Under the pieces are notes generated by a model that saw nothing but the letters and a program-made list of their open reading frames with translations, made no database searches and was not told the origin of the DNA. Positions 10,326 through 19,709 of a stretch of 64,000 nt of DNA are shown in pieces. The stretch spans positions 62,001 through 126,000 of the forward strand of contig VBDU01000076.1 in assembly GCA_005883625.1 (NCBI GenBank), in the 5' to 3' direction. Source of the stretch: Chloroflexota bacterium. Lineage in GTDB: Bacteria > Chloroflexota > Limnocylindria > P2-11E. Every line of letters starts with the position of its first letter. Positions within the stretch are counted from its first letter, which is position 1. Position numbers and translations under genes: made by a program.

Positions 10326-11458
10326 CGGTCGCGGCGGAACCGGTCCTCCGCGGCTCGCGCGTCGCGCTTCGCGTCGCGACGCACGACGACGCACCGCATT
10401 TCGTCCGCTGGGCGTCGGATGCCGACTTCGCGTGGTACCAGTGGGCGCGGGACCCCGGCCGTTTTCCGGATGACGCCGCGGCGCGCGCGTTCATCGACAG
10501 CCCGCGCCTGGCGCCGCCGACCGGTCGCCTCTTCGTCATCGAGCACGCCCGCGCGCCCATCGGCTTCGCGAACTACCGCGACCTCGTGCCGAAGGCGCGC
10601 AGCGCGGAGATCGGCATCGGCATCGGCGAGAAGGCGCTGTGGAGCCAGGGCCTCGGCCGCGAGGCACTCGGCCTCCTCCTGCGCCACCTCACCGAGGACC
10701 TCGGCCTCCATCGCGTGACGCTGAGCGTCGTGAGCTACAACGATCGCGCGATCGCGTCGTACAAGGCGGCGGGGTTCGAGATCGAGGGCATCGAGCGCGA
10801 CGCCGTCATGACCGATCGCGGCACCTACGTCGACGACGTGAAGATGGCCTACCTCGCCGGCCGGGATCGCCCGGCGTTCGACCCGCGGCCGGTGACGCTC
10901 GAGGGCGCGCACGTCCGCCTCGTCCCGCTCCGTATGGAGCACGCGGAGGCCCTCTTTGCGGCGGGCGACGAAGACGACATCTGGCATCACGTGCAGCCTC
11001 GGCCGGAAGGCAGCGAGGGTTATGCACGCTATATCCGGTGGGCGCTCGATCAGCAGACCCTTGGCGCGCAGATCCCGTTCGCGGTGATCCGCGAGGCCGA
11101 CGGGGAGCTCGTCGGGACGACGCGCTACGCGCACATCGACCGCGCGAATCACACCCTCGAGATCGGATACACCTTCTACGGCAAGGGCTCGCGGCGCACC
11201 GCGACGAACACGGAATGCAAGCTGCTCCTGCTGACGCATGCGTTCGACACGCTCGGGGCGAAGCGCGTGTGGCTGCAGACGGACAAGCGCAACGAGCGCT
11301 CACAGGCGGCGATCGCGCGTCTCGGGGCGATCAAGGAGGGGGAGCTCCGGAATGAGCGCATCCTTCCCGACGGTCGCCTGCGCACGAGCGTCGTGTTCGC
11401 GGTCACGAGCGAGGACTGGCCGCCGGTGAAGGCGCGCCTTCAGGGATTCCTCCGGTGA
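10322..11458 (+). CDS. Tandem GNAT (RimJ/RimL-like) acetyltransferase
   Basis: GTG 10322 overlaps thrS TGA; two successive GNAT-like domains (IGIGEKALWSQGLGREALGLLLRHL... and LEIGYTFYGKGSRRTATNTECKLLLLTHAF...). Confidence 0.8.
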   Translation: MTVAAEPVLRGSRVALRVATHDDAPHFVRWASDADFAWYQWARDPGRFPDDAAARAFIDSPRLAPPTGRLFVIEHARAPIGFANYRDLVPKARSAEIGIGIGEKALWSQGLGREALGLLLRHLTEDLGLHRVTLSVVSYNDRAIASYKAAGFEIEGIERDAVMTDRGTYVDDVKMAYLAGRDRPAFDPRPVTLEGAHVRLVPLRMEHAEALFAAGDEDDIWHHVQPRPEGSEGYARYIRWALDQQTLGAQIPFAVIREADGELVGTTRYAHIDRANHTLEIGYTFYGKGSRRTATNTECKLLLLTHAFDTLGAKRVWLQTDKRNERSQAAIARLGAIKEGELRNERILPDGRLRTSVVFAVTSEDWPPVKARLQGFLR

Positions 11459-11541
11459 TACACTCGCCCGAGTTGAAGTCGTTCCACGGGGAGCCCCAGC
11501 GCTGCTAGCGGAGACCGCACGCCCCTGACCGGAGCCTCTCG

Positions 11542-12363
11542 ATAGCCGCGCCCGAGCTGCGGATCAACGATCAGATCCGCGTCCCTACCGTCCGCCTCAT
11601 CGGACTGAACGGGGAGCAGCTGGGCGTCGTGCCCACGGCGCGCGCGCTCGCGAAGGCGCAGGAAGAGGGGTACGACCTCGTCGAGATCGCGCCGACGTCC
11701 CAGCCTCCGGTGTGCCGCATCCTCGACTTCGGGAAGTACCGCTACGAGCTCCAGCAGAAGACCAAGGACGCCAAGAAGAAGCAGCGCGCGGTGACCTGGA
11801 AGGAGATCCGGGTCTCGCCGAAGATCAACGAGCACGACATCGACACGAAGATCCGCTCGGCGGCGAAGTTCCTGGACGAGGGCGACAAGCTCAAGGTCAC
11901 GGTCCGCTTCCGCGGACGCGAGCTCGCGCACCCGGACCGCGGTCGCGTGCTGCTCCTCGCCATCGGGGACAAGCTGAAGGAGCACGGGATGATCGAGCGC
12001 CAGCCCCTCCTCGAAGGCCGTTCGATGGGGATGGTCATGAACCCACTGCGGCGCGACGCCGCACCCGCGCCGGTGGGTCCCGCGGGCGCTCAGCCCGCGC
12101 CGGCGGCTACCGCGGCGGCCCGGCCGGCCGCCACGGCACCGCGTCCGGCTCCGACGGCAGCGCCCGCGTCGCGACCCGCGGCGAGCGCACAGCCGGTTCT
12201 TCGTGGGGCGGCCTCGCTTCGCTCAGCGGGGGCCCCTGCCCCTGCGGCCCACACGCCCCCTCCGCCTGGACCGGCGCCGGTCGCTCGACCTGCACCGGCG
12301 GCGACCCCCTCCGCGCCGGTCGCTCGTCCGTCTCCTTCACCGCGCGCGCGCCGTCCGGCCTAA
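11542..12363 (+). CDS. infC: Translation initiation factor IF-3 with Ala/Pro-rich C-terminal extension; proposed AUA start
   Basis: ELRINDQIRVPTVRLIGLNGEQLGVV...DLVEIAPTSQPPVCRILDFGKY...; GGAG at 11531-11534 seven nt before ATA 11542; in-frame stop TAG 11506-11508; no ATG/GTG/TTG before the conserved N-terminus. Confidence 0.85.
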   Translation: MAAPELRINDQIRVPTVRLIGLNGEQLGVVPTARALAKAQEEGYDLVEIAPTSQPPVCRILDFGKYRYELQQKTKDAKKKQRAVTWKEIRVSPKINEHDIDTKIRSAAKFLDEGDKLKVTVRFRGRELAHPDRGRVLLLAIGDKLKEHGMIERQPLLEGRSMGMVMNPLRRDAAPAPVGPAGAQPAPAATAAARPAATAPRPAPTAAPASRPAASAQPVLRGAASLRSAGAPAPAAHTPPPPGPAPVARPAPAATPSAPVARPSPSPRARRPA

Positions 12364-12412
12364 GTAGACTTACCTTTTCACGGTGCGCGGGACCCAGGAG
12401 GTCGGTTTCTCG

Positions 12413-12610
12413 ATGCCCAAGATCAAGAGCCACAGTGGCGCGAAAAAGCGGTTCGAGCTCACCGGTCGCGGACGCCTTCGGCGCGCGAAGGCGTACAAGG
12501 GCCACCTCAACCAGCACAAGTCGCCCGCGCGCAAGCGCCGTCATGCGGGGAAGGCGCTCGTGGCGAAGGGCGACCTCAAGCTGGTCCGCAAGCTACTGCC
12601 CAGCCTCTAG
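12413..12610 (+). CDS. rpmI: 50S ribosomal protein L35
   Basis: MPKIKSHSGAKKRFELTGRGRLRRAKAYKGHLN. Confidence 0.95.
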   Translation: MPKIKSHSGAKKRFELTGRGRLRRAKAYKGHLNQHKSPARKRRHAGKALVAKGDLKLVRKLLPSL

Positions 12611-12628
12611 GGAAGGGAGCGCCAAGAG

Positions 12629-12997
12629 ATGTCACGCGTGAAGCGCGGCGTCGCCGCACACAAGAAGCACAAGAAGGTCCTCGACCAGGCCGAGGGCCGG
12701 CGCGCCTCCAAGCACAAGCTTGTCCGGCCGGCACGTGAGGCGGCCATGCACGCGCTCCGCTACGCCTACCGCGATCGGCGCGCGCGCAAGGGCCAGTTCC
12801 GCGCGCTCTGGATCGCCCGGATCAACGCGGCGTCCCGCGAGGCGGGCGTGAGCTACAGCCGCCTCATGGCGGCGCTGCGCCTGGCTGGCGTCGACCTCGA
12901 CCGCAAGATCCTCGCGGACATGGCGGTCCGCGATCCGAAGGTGTTCCGTCGCTACGTCGACATGGTGAAAGAGAAGACGATCAAGGCGAGCAGCTAA
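12629..12997 (+). CDS. rplT: 50S ribosomal protein L20
   Basis: [23 protein letters not shown]...[24 protein letters not shown]. Confidence 0.95.
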   Translation: MSRVKRGVAAHKKHKKVLDQAEGRRASKHKLVRPAREAAMHALRYAYRDRRARKGQFRALWIARINAASREAGVSYSRLMAALRLAGVDLDRKILADMAVRDPKVFRRYVDMVKEKTIKASS

Positions 12998-13004
12998 TCT
13001 AAGA

Positions 13005-13268
13005 AGAGGCGTCGAAGGAGAGCAGTACCGCGCACGAGGCGCACCAGAGACCCCGGCCACGGGCTGAGAGCAGGGGGCGCCAGGCGACGCGGGAATTCGC
13101 TCCGAAGCCGACCGGCAGGAAAGCCGGTCCGCCTGAGGCCCGATAGAGCTTCGACCAAGTGCCGAACGTCGCCCCGTGCGGGGGCTGGGGGGCGCGCAGC
13201 CCCCCAAGTTCGGAAGATGGGTGGTACCGCGGAGGCCCGCCTTCGTCCCGAACGAAGGCGGGTTTTGT
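13005..13268 (+). promoter_or_regulatory. T-box leader of pheST (specifier TTC, Phe)
   Basis: CAGAGACCCCGGCCACGGGCTGAGAGC Stem I elements; GGGAA-TTC with TTC at 13096-13098; T-box motif GGGTGGTACCGCGG at 13219-13232; terminator hairpin CCCGCCTTCGT/ACGAAGGCGGG + TTTTGTGTTT. Confidence 0.9.
13178..13207 (+). repeat. GC palindrome family 1, copy inside the Phe T-box leader
   Basis: GCGGGGGCTGGGGGGCGCGCAGCCCCCCAA. Confidence 0.7.
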
Positions 13269-13272
13269 GTTT
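13236..13272 (+). terminator. Terminator of the Phe T-box
   Basis: 11-bp perfect stem CCCGCCTTCGT...ACGAAGGCGGG then TTTTGTGTTT. Confidence 0.9.
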
Positions 13273-13303
13273 CTCGCGGGGACGTCTGGTCTTCGGAGGC
13301 GCG

Positions 13304-14359
13304 ATGGCGAACACGGACCTGAAGACGCTCGCGGACCGCGCGGTCGCCGAGATCGGCGCCGCCGCGGACGAGGCCGCCCTCGAGGCGGCGCGCGTGCGCT
13401 ACCTCGGACGCAAGGACGGCGCCCTCGCGGAGTTCACGAAACAGATCCCCGCGCTGCCCGCGAAGGAGCGCCCGGCCATGGGCGCGGCGGTGAACGATGC
13501 GAAGCGCCGCATCGAATCGGCGCTCGACGAGCGGACCGGGGCGCTGCGGGCGGCGCACCTCGAGCGCGAGCTTGGCGCGGAGCGCCAGGACATGACGCTG
13601 CCACCGCGGCGATTGCGACTCGGTCGCGTCCATCCGATCAGCCAGACGATCCGCGAGGTCTCGCGCATCTTCGCGACACTCGGGTTCGAGACGGTCGAAG
13701 GCCCGGAGATCGAGTCCGACTACTACAACTTCGAGGCGCTCAACATCCCGCCGGGCCATCCCGCGCGCGAGAAGTGGGACACACTGTGGATCAGCAATCC
13801 CCTCGGCGACGATCCGGCGCATCCGCTGCTCGGCCGCACGCACACCTCGCCGATGCAGGTCCGCATCATGGAGAAGCGCCGCCCTCCGATCCGCGTCGTC
13901 ATCCCCGGTCGGTGCTACCGCTACGAGGCGACCGACGCCATCCGCGAGTCGATCTTCTTCCAGTACGAGGGCCTCGCGATCGACGAGAAGCTCACCATGT
14001 CCGACCTCAAGGGCGTCCTGTATGCGTTCGCGCGGCAGGTATTTGGGGGCGACCGTCGCATCCGCTTCCGCATCGACTACTTCCCGTTCACCGAGCCGTC
14101 CGCGGAGATCGCGTTCAGCTGCTTCATCTGCGAGGGGCGCGATCCGAAGTGCCACACGTGCGGCGGCGATGGCTGGATCGAAGCCGCGGGCTGCGGGATG
14201 GTGCACCCCGACGTGCTGCGCCGCGTCGGCTACGACCCGACGACGTACCAGGGCTTCGCGTTCGGCGGCGGCCTCGAGCGCCTGTGCATGCTTCGGACGG
14301 GCGCGCCCGACATCCGGCTCTTCTACCAGAACGACCTTCGGTTCTTGGAGCAGTTCTGA
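13304..14359 (+). CDS. pheS: Phenylalanyl-tRNA synthetase alpha subunit
   Basis: HPISQTIREVSRIFATLGFETVEGPEIESDYYNFEALNIPPGHPAR; GMVHPDVLRRVGYDP; FGGGLERLCML. Confidence 0.95.
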   Translation: MANTDLKTLADRAVAEIGAAADEAALEAARVRYLGRKDGALAEFTKQIPALPAKERPAMGAAVNDAKRRIESALDERTGALRAAHLERELGAERQDMTLPPRRLRLGRVHPISQTIREVSRIFATLGFETVEGPEIESDYYNFEALNIPPGHPAREKWDTLWISNPLGDDPAHPLLGRTHTSPMQVRIMEKRRPPIRVVIPGRCYRYEATDAIRESIFFQYEGLAIDEKLTMSDLKGVLYAFARQVFGGDRRIRFRIDYFPFTEPSAEIAFSCFICEGRDPKCHTCGGDGWIEAAGCGMVHPDVLRRVGYDPTTYQGFAFGGGLERLCMLRTGAPDIRLFYQNDLRFLEQF

Positions 14360-16782
14360 TGCTCATCAAGGTCCCGCTCGAGTGGCTGCGGGAGTACGTC
14401 GACATCCGCGTCCCGATCGACGAGCTCGCGCTGAAGATCCACATGTCCAGCACCGAAGTCAAGGGGGTCGAGCGCCCGTGGTGGGACGACAACGTGCGCG
14501 TCGGCCGCGTCGAGAAGCTCGAGAAGCATCCGAACGCGGACAAGCTGCAGCTCGCGACGGTCGAGTACGGCGAGGGTCGCCGGAAGACCGTGGTCACGGG
14601 GGCGGCGAATCTCTCGGTTGGCGCGATCGTCCCGTTCGCGGACGAGGGCGCCGAGATCATCGACGGCCATACCGGCGAGCGCACGACCCTGCGCGGCAAG
14701 CCGATGCGCGGCATCAAGAGCGAGGGCATGGTCCTCTCGGCGAAGGAGCTCGGCCTCGGCGAGGACCACGACGGGATCCAGCTCCTCGACCCGAAGCTGC
14801 CGGTCGGCGCGCTCCTGCGGGAGGTCCTCGGCGAGACGATCCTCGCGCTCGATGTGCAGCCGAACCGCCCCGACTGCCTCGGGATCGTCGGCGTCGCCCG
14901 CGAGGTCGCCGCACTCCTCGCGACGGCTCTTCGCGAGGCCGCGCTCGACCCCCTGACGACCCGCACACCGAAGGGCCTCGACGTGCGCATCGAGGATCCC
15001 GAGGCGTGCCCGCGGTTCGCGGCCGCACTCCTGCGGAACGTGCGGATCGGACCCTCGCCGGCATGGCTGCAGGGGCGGCTCGTCGCCGCCGGGATGCGGC
15101 CGATCGACAACGTCGTGGACATCACGAACTACGTGATGCTCGAGCTCGGCCAGCCGCTGCACGCGTACGACCATCGGGAGCTCCGCGGCGGTGCGCTCGT
15201 CGCGCGTCGCGCCCGGTCCGGCGAGACGTTGCGGACGCTCGACGGCGTCGACCGTGTGCTGCCGGACGGCACGCTCGTCATCGCCGACGAGGAGCGGGCG
15301 CTCGGCGTCGCGGGGATCATGGGTGGCGAGAGCTCGGAGATCCGCCAGGACACCACGACGGTCGCCCTCGAGTGCGCCTCGTTCGAGCCGCGCGGCATCG
15401 GCCGCACCGCCACGCGTCTCGGGCTTCGCGGCTCATCCGGGAGCGCGGCGGCGCGCCGGTTCGCGTGGGAGCTGAGCCCCGACCTGGTCCCGCTCGCGCT
15501 CGCGCGCGCGGTGCGACTGCTCCGCGAGCATGCGGGGGCCGAGCTCGTCGGCGTCGTCGACCGCTATCCGCGACCCCGGGCACGCGTGAACGTGCGCATG
15601 CGCTTCTCCGACGTGCCGCGCGTCATGGGGATCGAGATCTCTCCGGAAGAGACCCTCGACATCCTCCGGCGTCTGCAGTTCGAGGCCGCGGCCGATCGGG
15701 ACACGCTCGTCGCGACGCCGCCGGCCGTGCGCACCGATATCGCGATCGCGGAGGACGTCGTCGAGGAGGTCGGCCGTATCGCCGGCTACGACCGCCTGCC
15801 GATGCGGATCCCCGACGGTCCGCTCCCGCTCCACGAGCGCCATCCGCTCGAGGAGTTCCGCGAGCGCGCCCGCGATGGGCTCGCCGGCTTCGGCCTGCAG
15901 GAGATCGTCGCCTATTCGCTCATCGATCCAGGGTGGCTCTCGCAGCTCACCGCCGATGGGTCACCGCTCGCGCCCGAGCCGTTGCGGGTCACGAACCCCA
16001 CCTCGCTCGCGCAGTCGGTCGCGCGGCCGACGCTACGGCCGAGCCTGCTCGACACGGCACGCCGCAACCTGCGGAACCGTGAAGGGATCGCGATCTTCGA
16101 GATCGCGCCGGTCTACCTGCCGCGCCGCGGCGATCTGCCCGAGGAGCGCTGGACGATCGGCATCCTGCTCGCGGGCAACGCGGAGCCGGCGCGCGACGGC
16201 GAGACCTGGCTCACCAAGCCACGGCCCTGGGACATCCGCGACCTCGAAGGGTTCTTCGACGCGCTCGCCGAGCTCCTCCACGTCTCGCACCCGCCGGCCG
16301 AGCCCGCGAGCGCGCCAGGACTCCACCCCGGCCGCTCGATCGCGTTCGCGCACGACGGCGCGATCCGCCTCGCCGCCGGCCAGCTCGACCCGCGCGTCGC
16401 CGAGCGCTGGGAGCTTCCGCTCGCGACCTTCGTCGGCGAGATCGACCTCGCGTGGTGGCACGCGGCGAGCCGCCGGCCCGAGGCCAAGGCGCCTTCGCGC
16501 TACCCGCCGGCGCTGCGCGACCTCGCGATCGTGGTCGACGAGGCGACGCCGTATCGGCACGTCGTGCGGGAGATCCGCGCGGCGGCCCCGGAGCTGCTCG
16601 AATCGGCCAGCCTGCTCGACCTCTATCGCGGCCCGCAGGCCGGACCGGGGAAGAAGTCGTTCGCCTTCCGGCTCGTCTTTCGCTCGGCGACCGGCACGCT
16701 CTCCGAGGGCGACGTGGAGAGAGCGATGAAACGGGTCGTCGGGCGGCTCGAACACGCCCTGGGCGCGGCCATCCGCTCGTAG
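14359..16782 (+). CDS. pheT: Phenylalanyl-tRNA synthetase beta subunit
   Basis: MLIKVPLEWLREYVDI...HPNADKLQLATV...VQPNRPDCLGIVGVAREVAAL; overlaps the pheS stop. Confidence 0.95.
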   Translation: MLIKVPLEWLREYVDIRVPIDELALKIHMSSTEVKGVERPWWDDNVRVGRVEKLEKHPNADKLQLATVEYGEGRRKTVVTGAANLSVGAIVPFADEGAEIIDGHTGERTTLRGKPMRGIKSEGMVLSAKELGLGEDHDGIQLLDPKLPVGALLREVLGETILALDVQPNRPDCLGIVGVAREVAALLATALREAALDPLTTRTPKGLDVRIEDPEACPRFAAALLRNVRIGPSPAWLQGRLVAAGMRPIDNVVDITNYVMLELGQPLHAYDHRELRGGALVARRARSGETLRTLDGVDRVLPDGTLVIADEERALGVAGIMGGESSEIRQDTTTVALECASFEPRGIGRTATRLGLRGSSGSAAARRFAWELSPDLVPLALARAVRLLREHAGAELVGVVDRYPRPRARVNVRMRFSDVPRVMGIEISPEETLDILRRLQFEAAADRDTLVATPPAVRTDIAIAEDVVEEVGRIAGYDRLPMRIPDGPLPLHERHPLEEFRERARDGLAGFGLQEIVAYSLIDPGWLSQLTADGSPLAPEPLRVTNPTSLAQSVARPTLRPSLLDTARRNLRNREGIAIFEIAPVYLPRRGDLPEERWTIGILLAGNAEPARDGETWLTKPRPWDIRDLEGFFDALAELLHVSHPPAEPASAPGLHPGRSIAFAHDGAIRLAAGQLDPRVAERWELPLATFVGEIDLAWWHAASRRPEAKAPSRYPPALRDLAIVVDEATPYRHVVREIRAAAPELLESASLLDLYRGPQAGPGKKSFAFRLVFRSATGTLSEGDVERAMKRVVGRLEHALGAAIRS

Positions 16783-16892
16783 GGTCGGGGGTGCATGGTG
16801 GGCGCCCTGCGAGGAGCATGGTCTGACCAATCCTGAACCCGCGCGCTCGGGGTCCGGTACCCAGATAGACTCGCCCACCAGCGTTTAGGGAG

Positions 16893-18659
16893 GTGTGTGT
16901 GGCTACAACAGGACACTGGCAGCGAGGCGCTGTCCTCGCGATGACCGCGGTCTTGGCACTCGCGGCGTGCACGCAGCAGACCCCGGCAGGCGCCAGCCCG
17001 AGCGCGGCAGCTTCGGCGGCGGCGAAGCGCGGCGCGGGCGGCGACCTCAAGATCCTCTACTGGCAGGCTCCCACGATCTTGAACCGGCACCAGGCGACGG
17101 GCACCAAGGACGCCGACGCGTCCCGTCTCATCACGGAGCCGCTCGCGTCGTTCGGAAAGGACGGCTTGCCCGTCGCGAACGGTCTCGCGGCGGAGATCCC
17201 GACCGCCGCCAACGGCGGCGTCTCGGCGGACTTCACCACCGTCACCTGGAAGCTCCGCACGGGCGTGAAGTGGTCCGACGGGACTCCGTTCACTGCCGAC
17301 GATGTCGTCGCGACGTTCACGTACCAATGCGATGAGAAGAGCGCCGCCTCCACTATCGACCGGTGTGAGGGCGTGAAGTCGGTCACCGCGAAGGACGCGA
17401 ACACCGCCGTCGTGACCTACAAGGAACCGCAGCCCTTCTACTACCAGTGGGGCGTGGGTGACGCCGGCACCATCCTTCAGAAGGCGCAGTACGCGAACTG
17501 CCTCGGCGCGAAGGCGAAGGACTGTGCCGCGGACCAGAAGCCGATCGGCACGGGCCCGTACAAGGTCCGTGAGTTCAAGGCAGGCGACGTCGTGACGTAC
17601 GACCTGAACGAGAACTTCCGCGACCCGAACAAGCCGTTCTTCAAGAGCGTGACGTTCAAGGGCGGCGGCGACGCGACGTCCGCCGCGCGCGCGGCGTTCC
17701 AGACCGGCGACGTCGACTACGCCTGGAACCTCCAGGTCGAGGCGACGGTGCTCAAGCCCATGGCGCAGCAGAGCTCGACGGCGACCCTCACGACGGTGTA
17801 CGGCTCGAGCGTCGAGCGCATCCTCATCAACTTCAGCAACCCCGACCCGGCGCTGGGCGACAACCGCGGCGAGCCCGGGACCAAGCACCCATTCTTCAGC
17901 GACAAGGCCGTCCGTCGGGCGCTCGCGATGGCGACCGACCGCAACAGCGTCGCGGAGCAGCTCTATGGCGGCGGCCTCTCAGGGAAGGCGAGCTGCAACA
18001 TCCTGACGGCGCCCGAGCCGATGAATTCCAAGAACACCGACGGCTTGGACATCTGCAAGTTCGACCTCAACGCGGCCAACGCCGAGCTCGACAAGGCGGG
18101 CTGGGTAAAGGGATCCGACGGTGTCCGCGCCAAGGGCCCCGTGAAGCTGAAGATCCTCTACCAGACGACCGTGAACCCGGTGCGTCAAAAGACGCAGGAC
18201 ATCATGAAGGCGAACTGGGAGAAGGTCGGCTTCCAGGTCGAGCTCAAGTCGGTCCCCGCGGGGACCTTCTTCACGAACACCTCGCCGGACGGCGCGAACC
18301 ACTTCTGGTCCGATGTCGAGATGTTCACCAACAGCGGCGACCCCGACCCGACGTCGTACTTCGTCGGTTGGACGACGAAGCAGATGACGGGCAAGGCCAA
18401 CAACTGGCAGTTCGGCAACTACCACCGCTACTCCAACCCGGACCTCGACGCGGTCGTCGACTCGCTCCGCAAGGAGACGGATCAGAAGAAGCGGAACGAC
18501 CTTGCGATCAAGGCGAACGACATCCTCGTCAGCGATGTAGTGGTCATCCCGCTCATCAACCGCACCTTCGCGACCTCGGGAGTGTCGAAGAGCCTCAAGG
18601 GCGTCGACCCGACGCCGTGGGACTCGGAGATGTGGAACATCGCGGACTGGACCAAGTAA
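16893..18659 (+). CDS. ABC transporter substrate-binding lipoprotein (family 5, dipeptide/oligopeptide type)
   Basis: Lipobox-like VLALAACTQQ; WKLRTGVKWSDGTPFTADDVVATF; GTGPYKVREFKAGD. Confidence 0.9.
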   Translation: MCVATTGHWQRGAVLAMTAVLALAACTQQTPAGASPSAAASAAAKRGAGGDLKILYWQAPTILNRHQATGTKDADASRLITEPLASFGKDGLPVANGLAAEIPTAANGGVSADFTTVTWKLRTGVKWSDGTPFTADDVVATFTYQCDEKSAASTIDRCEGVKSVTAKDANTAVVTYKEPQPFYYQWGVGDAGTILQKAQYANCLGAKAKDCAADQKPIGTGPYKVREFKAGDVVTYDLNENFRDPNKPFFKSVTFKGGGDATSAARAAFQTGDVDYAWNLQVEATVLKPMAQQSSTATLTTVYGSSVERILINFSNPDPALGDNRGEPGTKHPFFSDKAVRRALAMATDRNSVAEQLYGGGLSGKASCNILTAPEPMNSKNTDGLDICKFDLNAANAELDKAGWVKGSDGVRAKGPVKLKILYQTTVNPVRQKTQDIMKANWEKVGFQVELKSVPAGTFFTNTSPDGANHFWSDVEMFTNSGDPDPTSYFVGWTTKQMTGKANNWQFGNYHRYSNPDLDAVVDSLRKETDQKKRNDLAIKANDILVSDVVVIPLINRTFATSGVSKSLKGVDPTPWDSEMWNIADWTK

Positions 18660-18671
18660 CCAGGAACAGGG

Positions 18672-18731
18672 CTGCCGGTGCTACGGTAGTGCGGTGGAGG
18701 GCCTCCACCGCACTACCCGCACCACCGGCAG
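18672..18731 (+). promoter_or_regulatory. Long intercistronic stem-loop between SBP and permease genes
   Basis: Inner 16-bp perfect stem GGTAGTGCGGTGGAGG-G-CCTCCACCGCACTACC nested in outer 9-bp stem CTGCCGGTG/CACCGGCAG. Confidence 0.85.
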
Positions 18732-18749
18732 AGTGAGGGTGGGTTAGCG

Positions 18750-19709
18750 ATGGGCCGCTACGTCGTCCGACGACTCCTTGTCTCGATCCCGACCCTCATC
18801 GTCATCAGCTTCGTCATCTACGCGATCCTCGCCCTCGCGCCGATCGACCCCCTATCGCAGTTCGGGGCCGATCCGCGGATCCCGCCGGAGGCCCGCGAGA
18901 ACATCCGCCGCGCACTCGGCCTCGACCAGCCCTGGCCGATCCGCTACGTGAAGTGGATGACCGCCATGTTCACCGGCAATTTCGGCGTCTCCTTCATGAG
19001 TCACTCGCCCGTCAGCGAGCTCATCAAGCAGCGCTTGCCGAACACCCTCGCCGTCGTCGGCGTCGCCGAGCTCGTCGGGATCGCGATCGGTATCCCGATC
19101 GGGATGATCTCCGCCATCAAGCGCTATTCGATCTTCGACCACGTGGGCACGACGTTCGCGTTCATGGGGTTCTCGGTGCCGACGTTCTTCACCGGTCTCC
19201 TTCTCATCATCCTCTTCGGCATCAAGCTCCGGTGGTTCCCGTTCATCTATGACTCGACGCTGCAGATCCACGACCTCAACTCGCTCACGCAGCAGATCCG
19301 GCAGTCGATCATGCCGATCACGGTGCTCGGTCTCTTCAACGTGGCCACGATCGCGAGATACGTGCGGGCGGAGATGCTCGAGCATCTCCCGCTCGATTAC
19401 GTGCGGACGGCGCGAGGGAAGGGGCTCCGCGAACGGTTCGTCGTGCTCCGGCACGTCCTCCGCAACAGCCTCATCCCTGTCGTGACCCTCGTCGCGCTCG
19501 GCATCCCCGCCGTCTTCGCCGGCGCCATCGTGACGGAGCAGGTCTTCCGCGTCCCCGGGATCGGGGACCTCCTGGTGAACTCGATCGGCACGGGGGACAT
19601 CCCGGTCGTCGCGACCGTCGTCTTCATCTTCGCCGTGCTCGTCGTCCTCGTCAATCTCGTCGCGGACCTGCTGTACGCGGTGCTCGACCCGCGGATTCGG
19701 TACACCTAG
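18750..19709 (+). CDS. ABC transporter permease (DppB-like)
   Basis: MGRYVVRRLLVSIPTLIVISFVIYAIL...; YVRTARGKGLRERFVVLRHVLRNSLIPVVT. Confidence 0.9.
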   Translation: MGRYVVRRLLVSIPTLIVISFVIYAILALAPIDPLSQFGADPRIPPEARENIRRALGLDQPWPIRYVKWMTAMFTGNFGVSFMSHSPVSELIKQRLPNTLAVVGVAELVGIAIGIPIGMISAIKRYSIFDHVGTTFAFMGFSVPTFFTGLLLIILFGIKLRWFPFIYDSTLQIHDLNSLTQQIRQSIMPITVLGLFNVATIARYVRAEMLEHLPLDYVRTARGKGLRERFVVLRHVLRNSLIPVVTLVALGIPAVFAGAIVTEQVFRVPGIGDLLVNSIGTGDIPVVATVVFIFAVLVVLVNLVADLLYAVLDPRIRYT

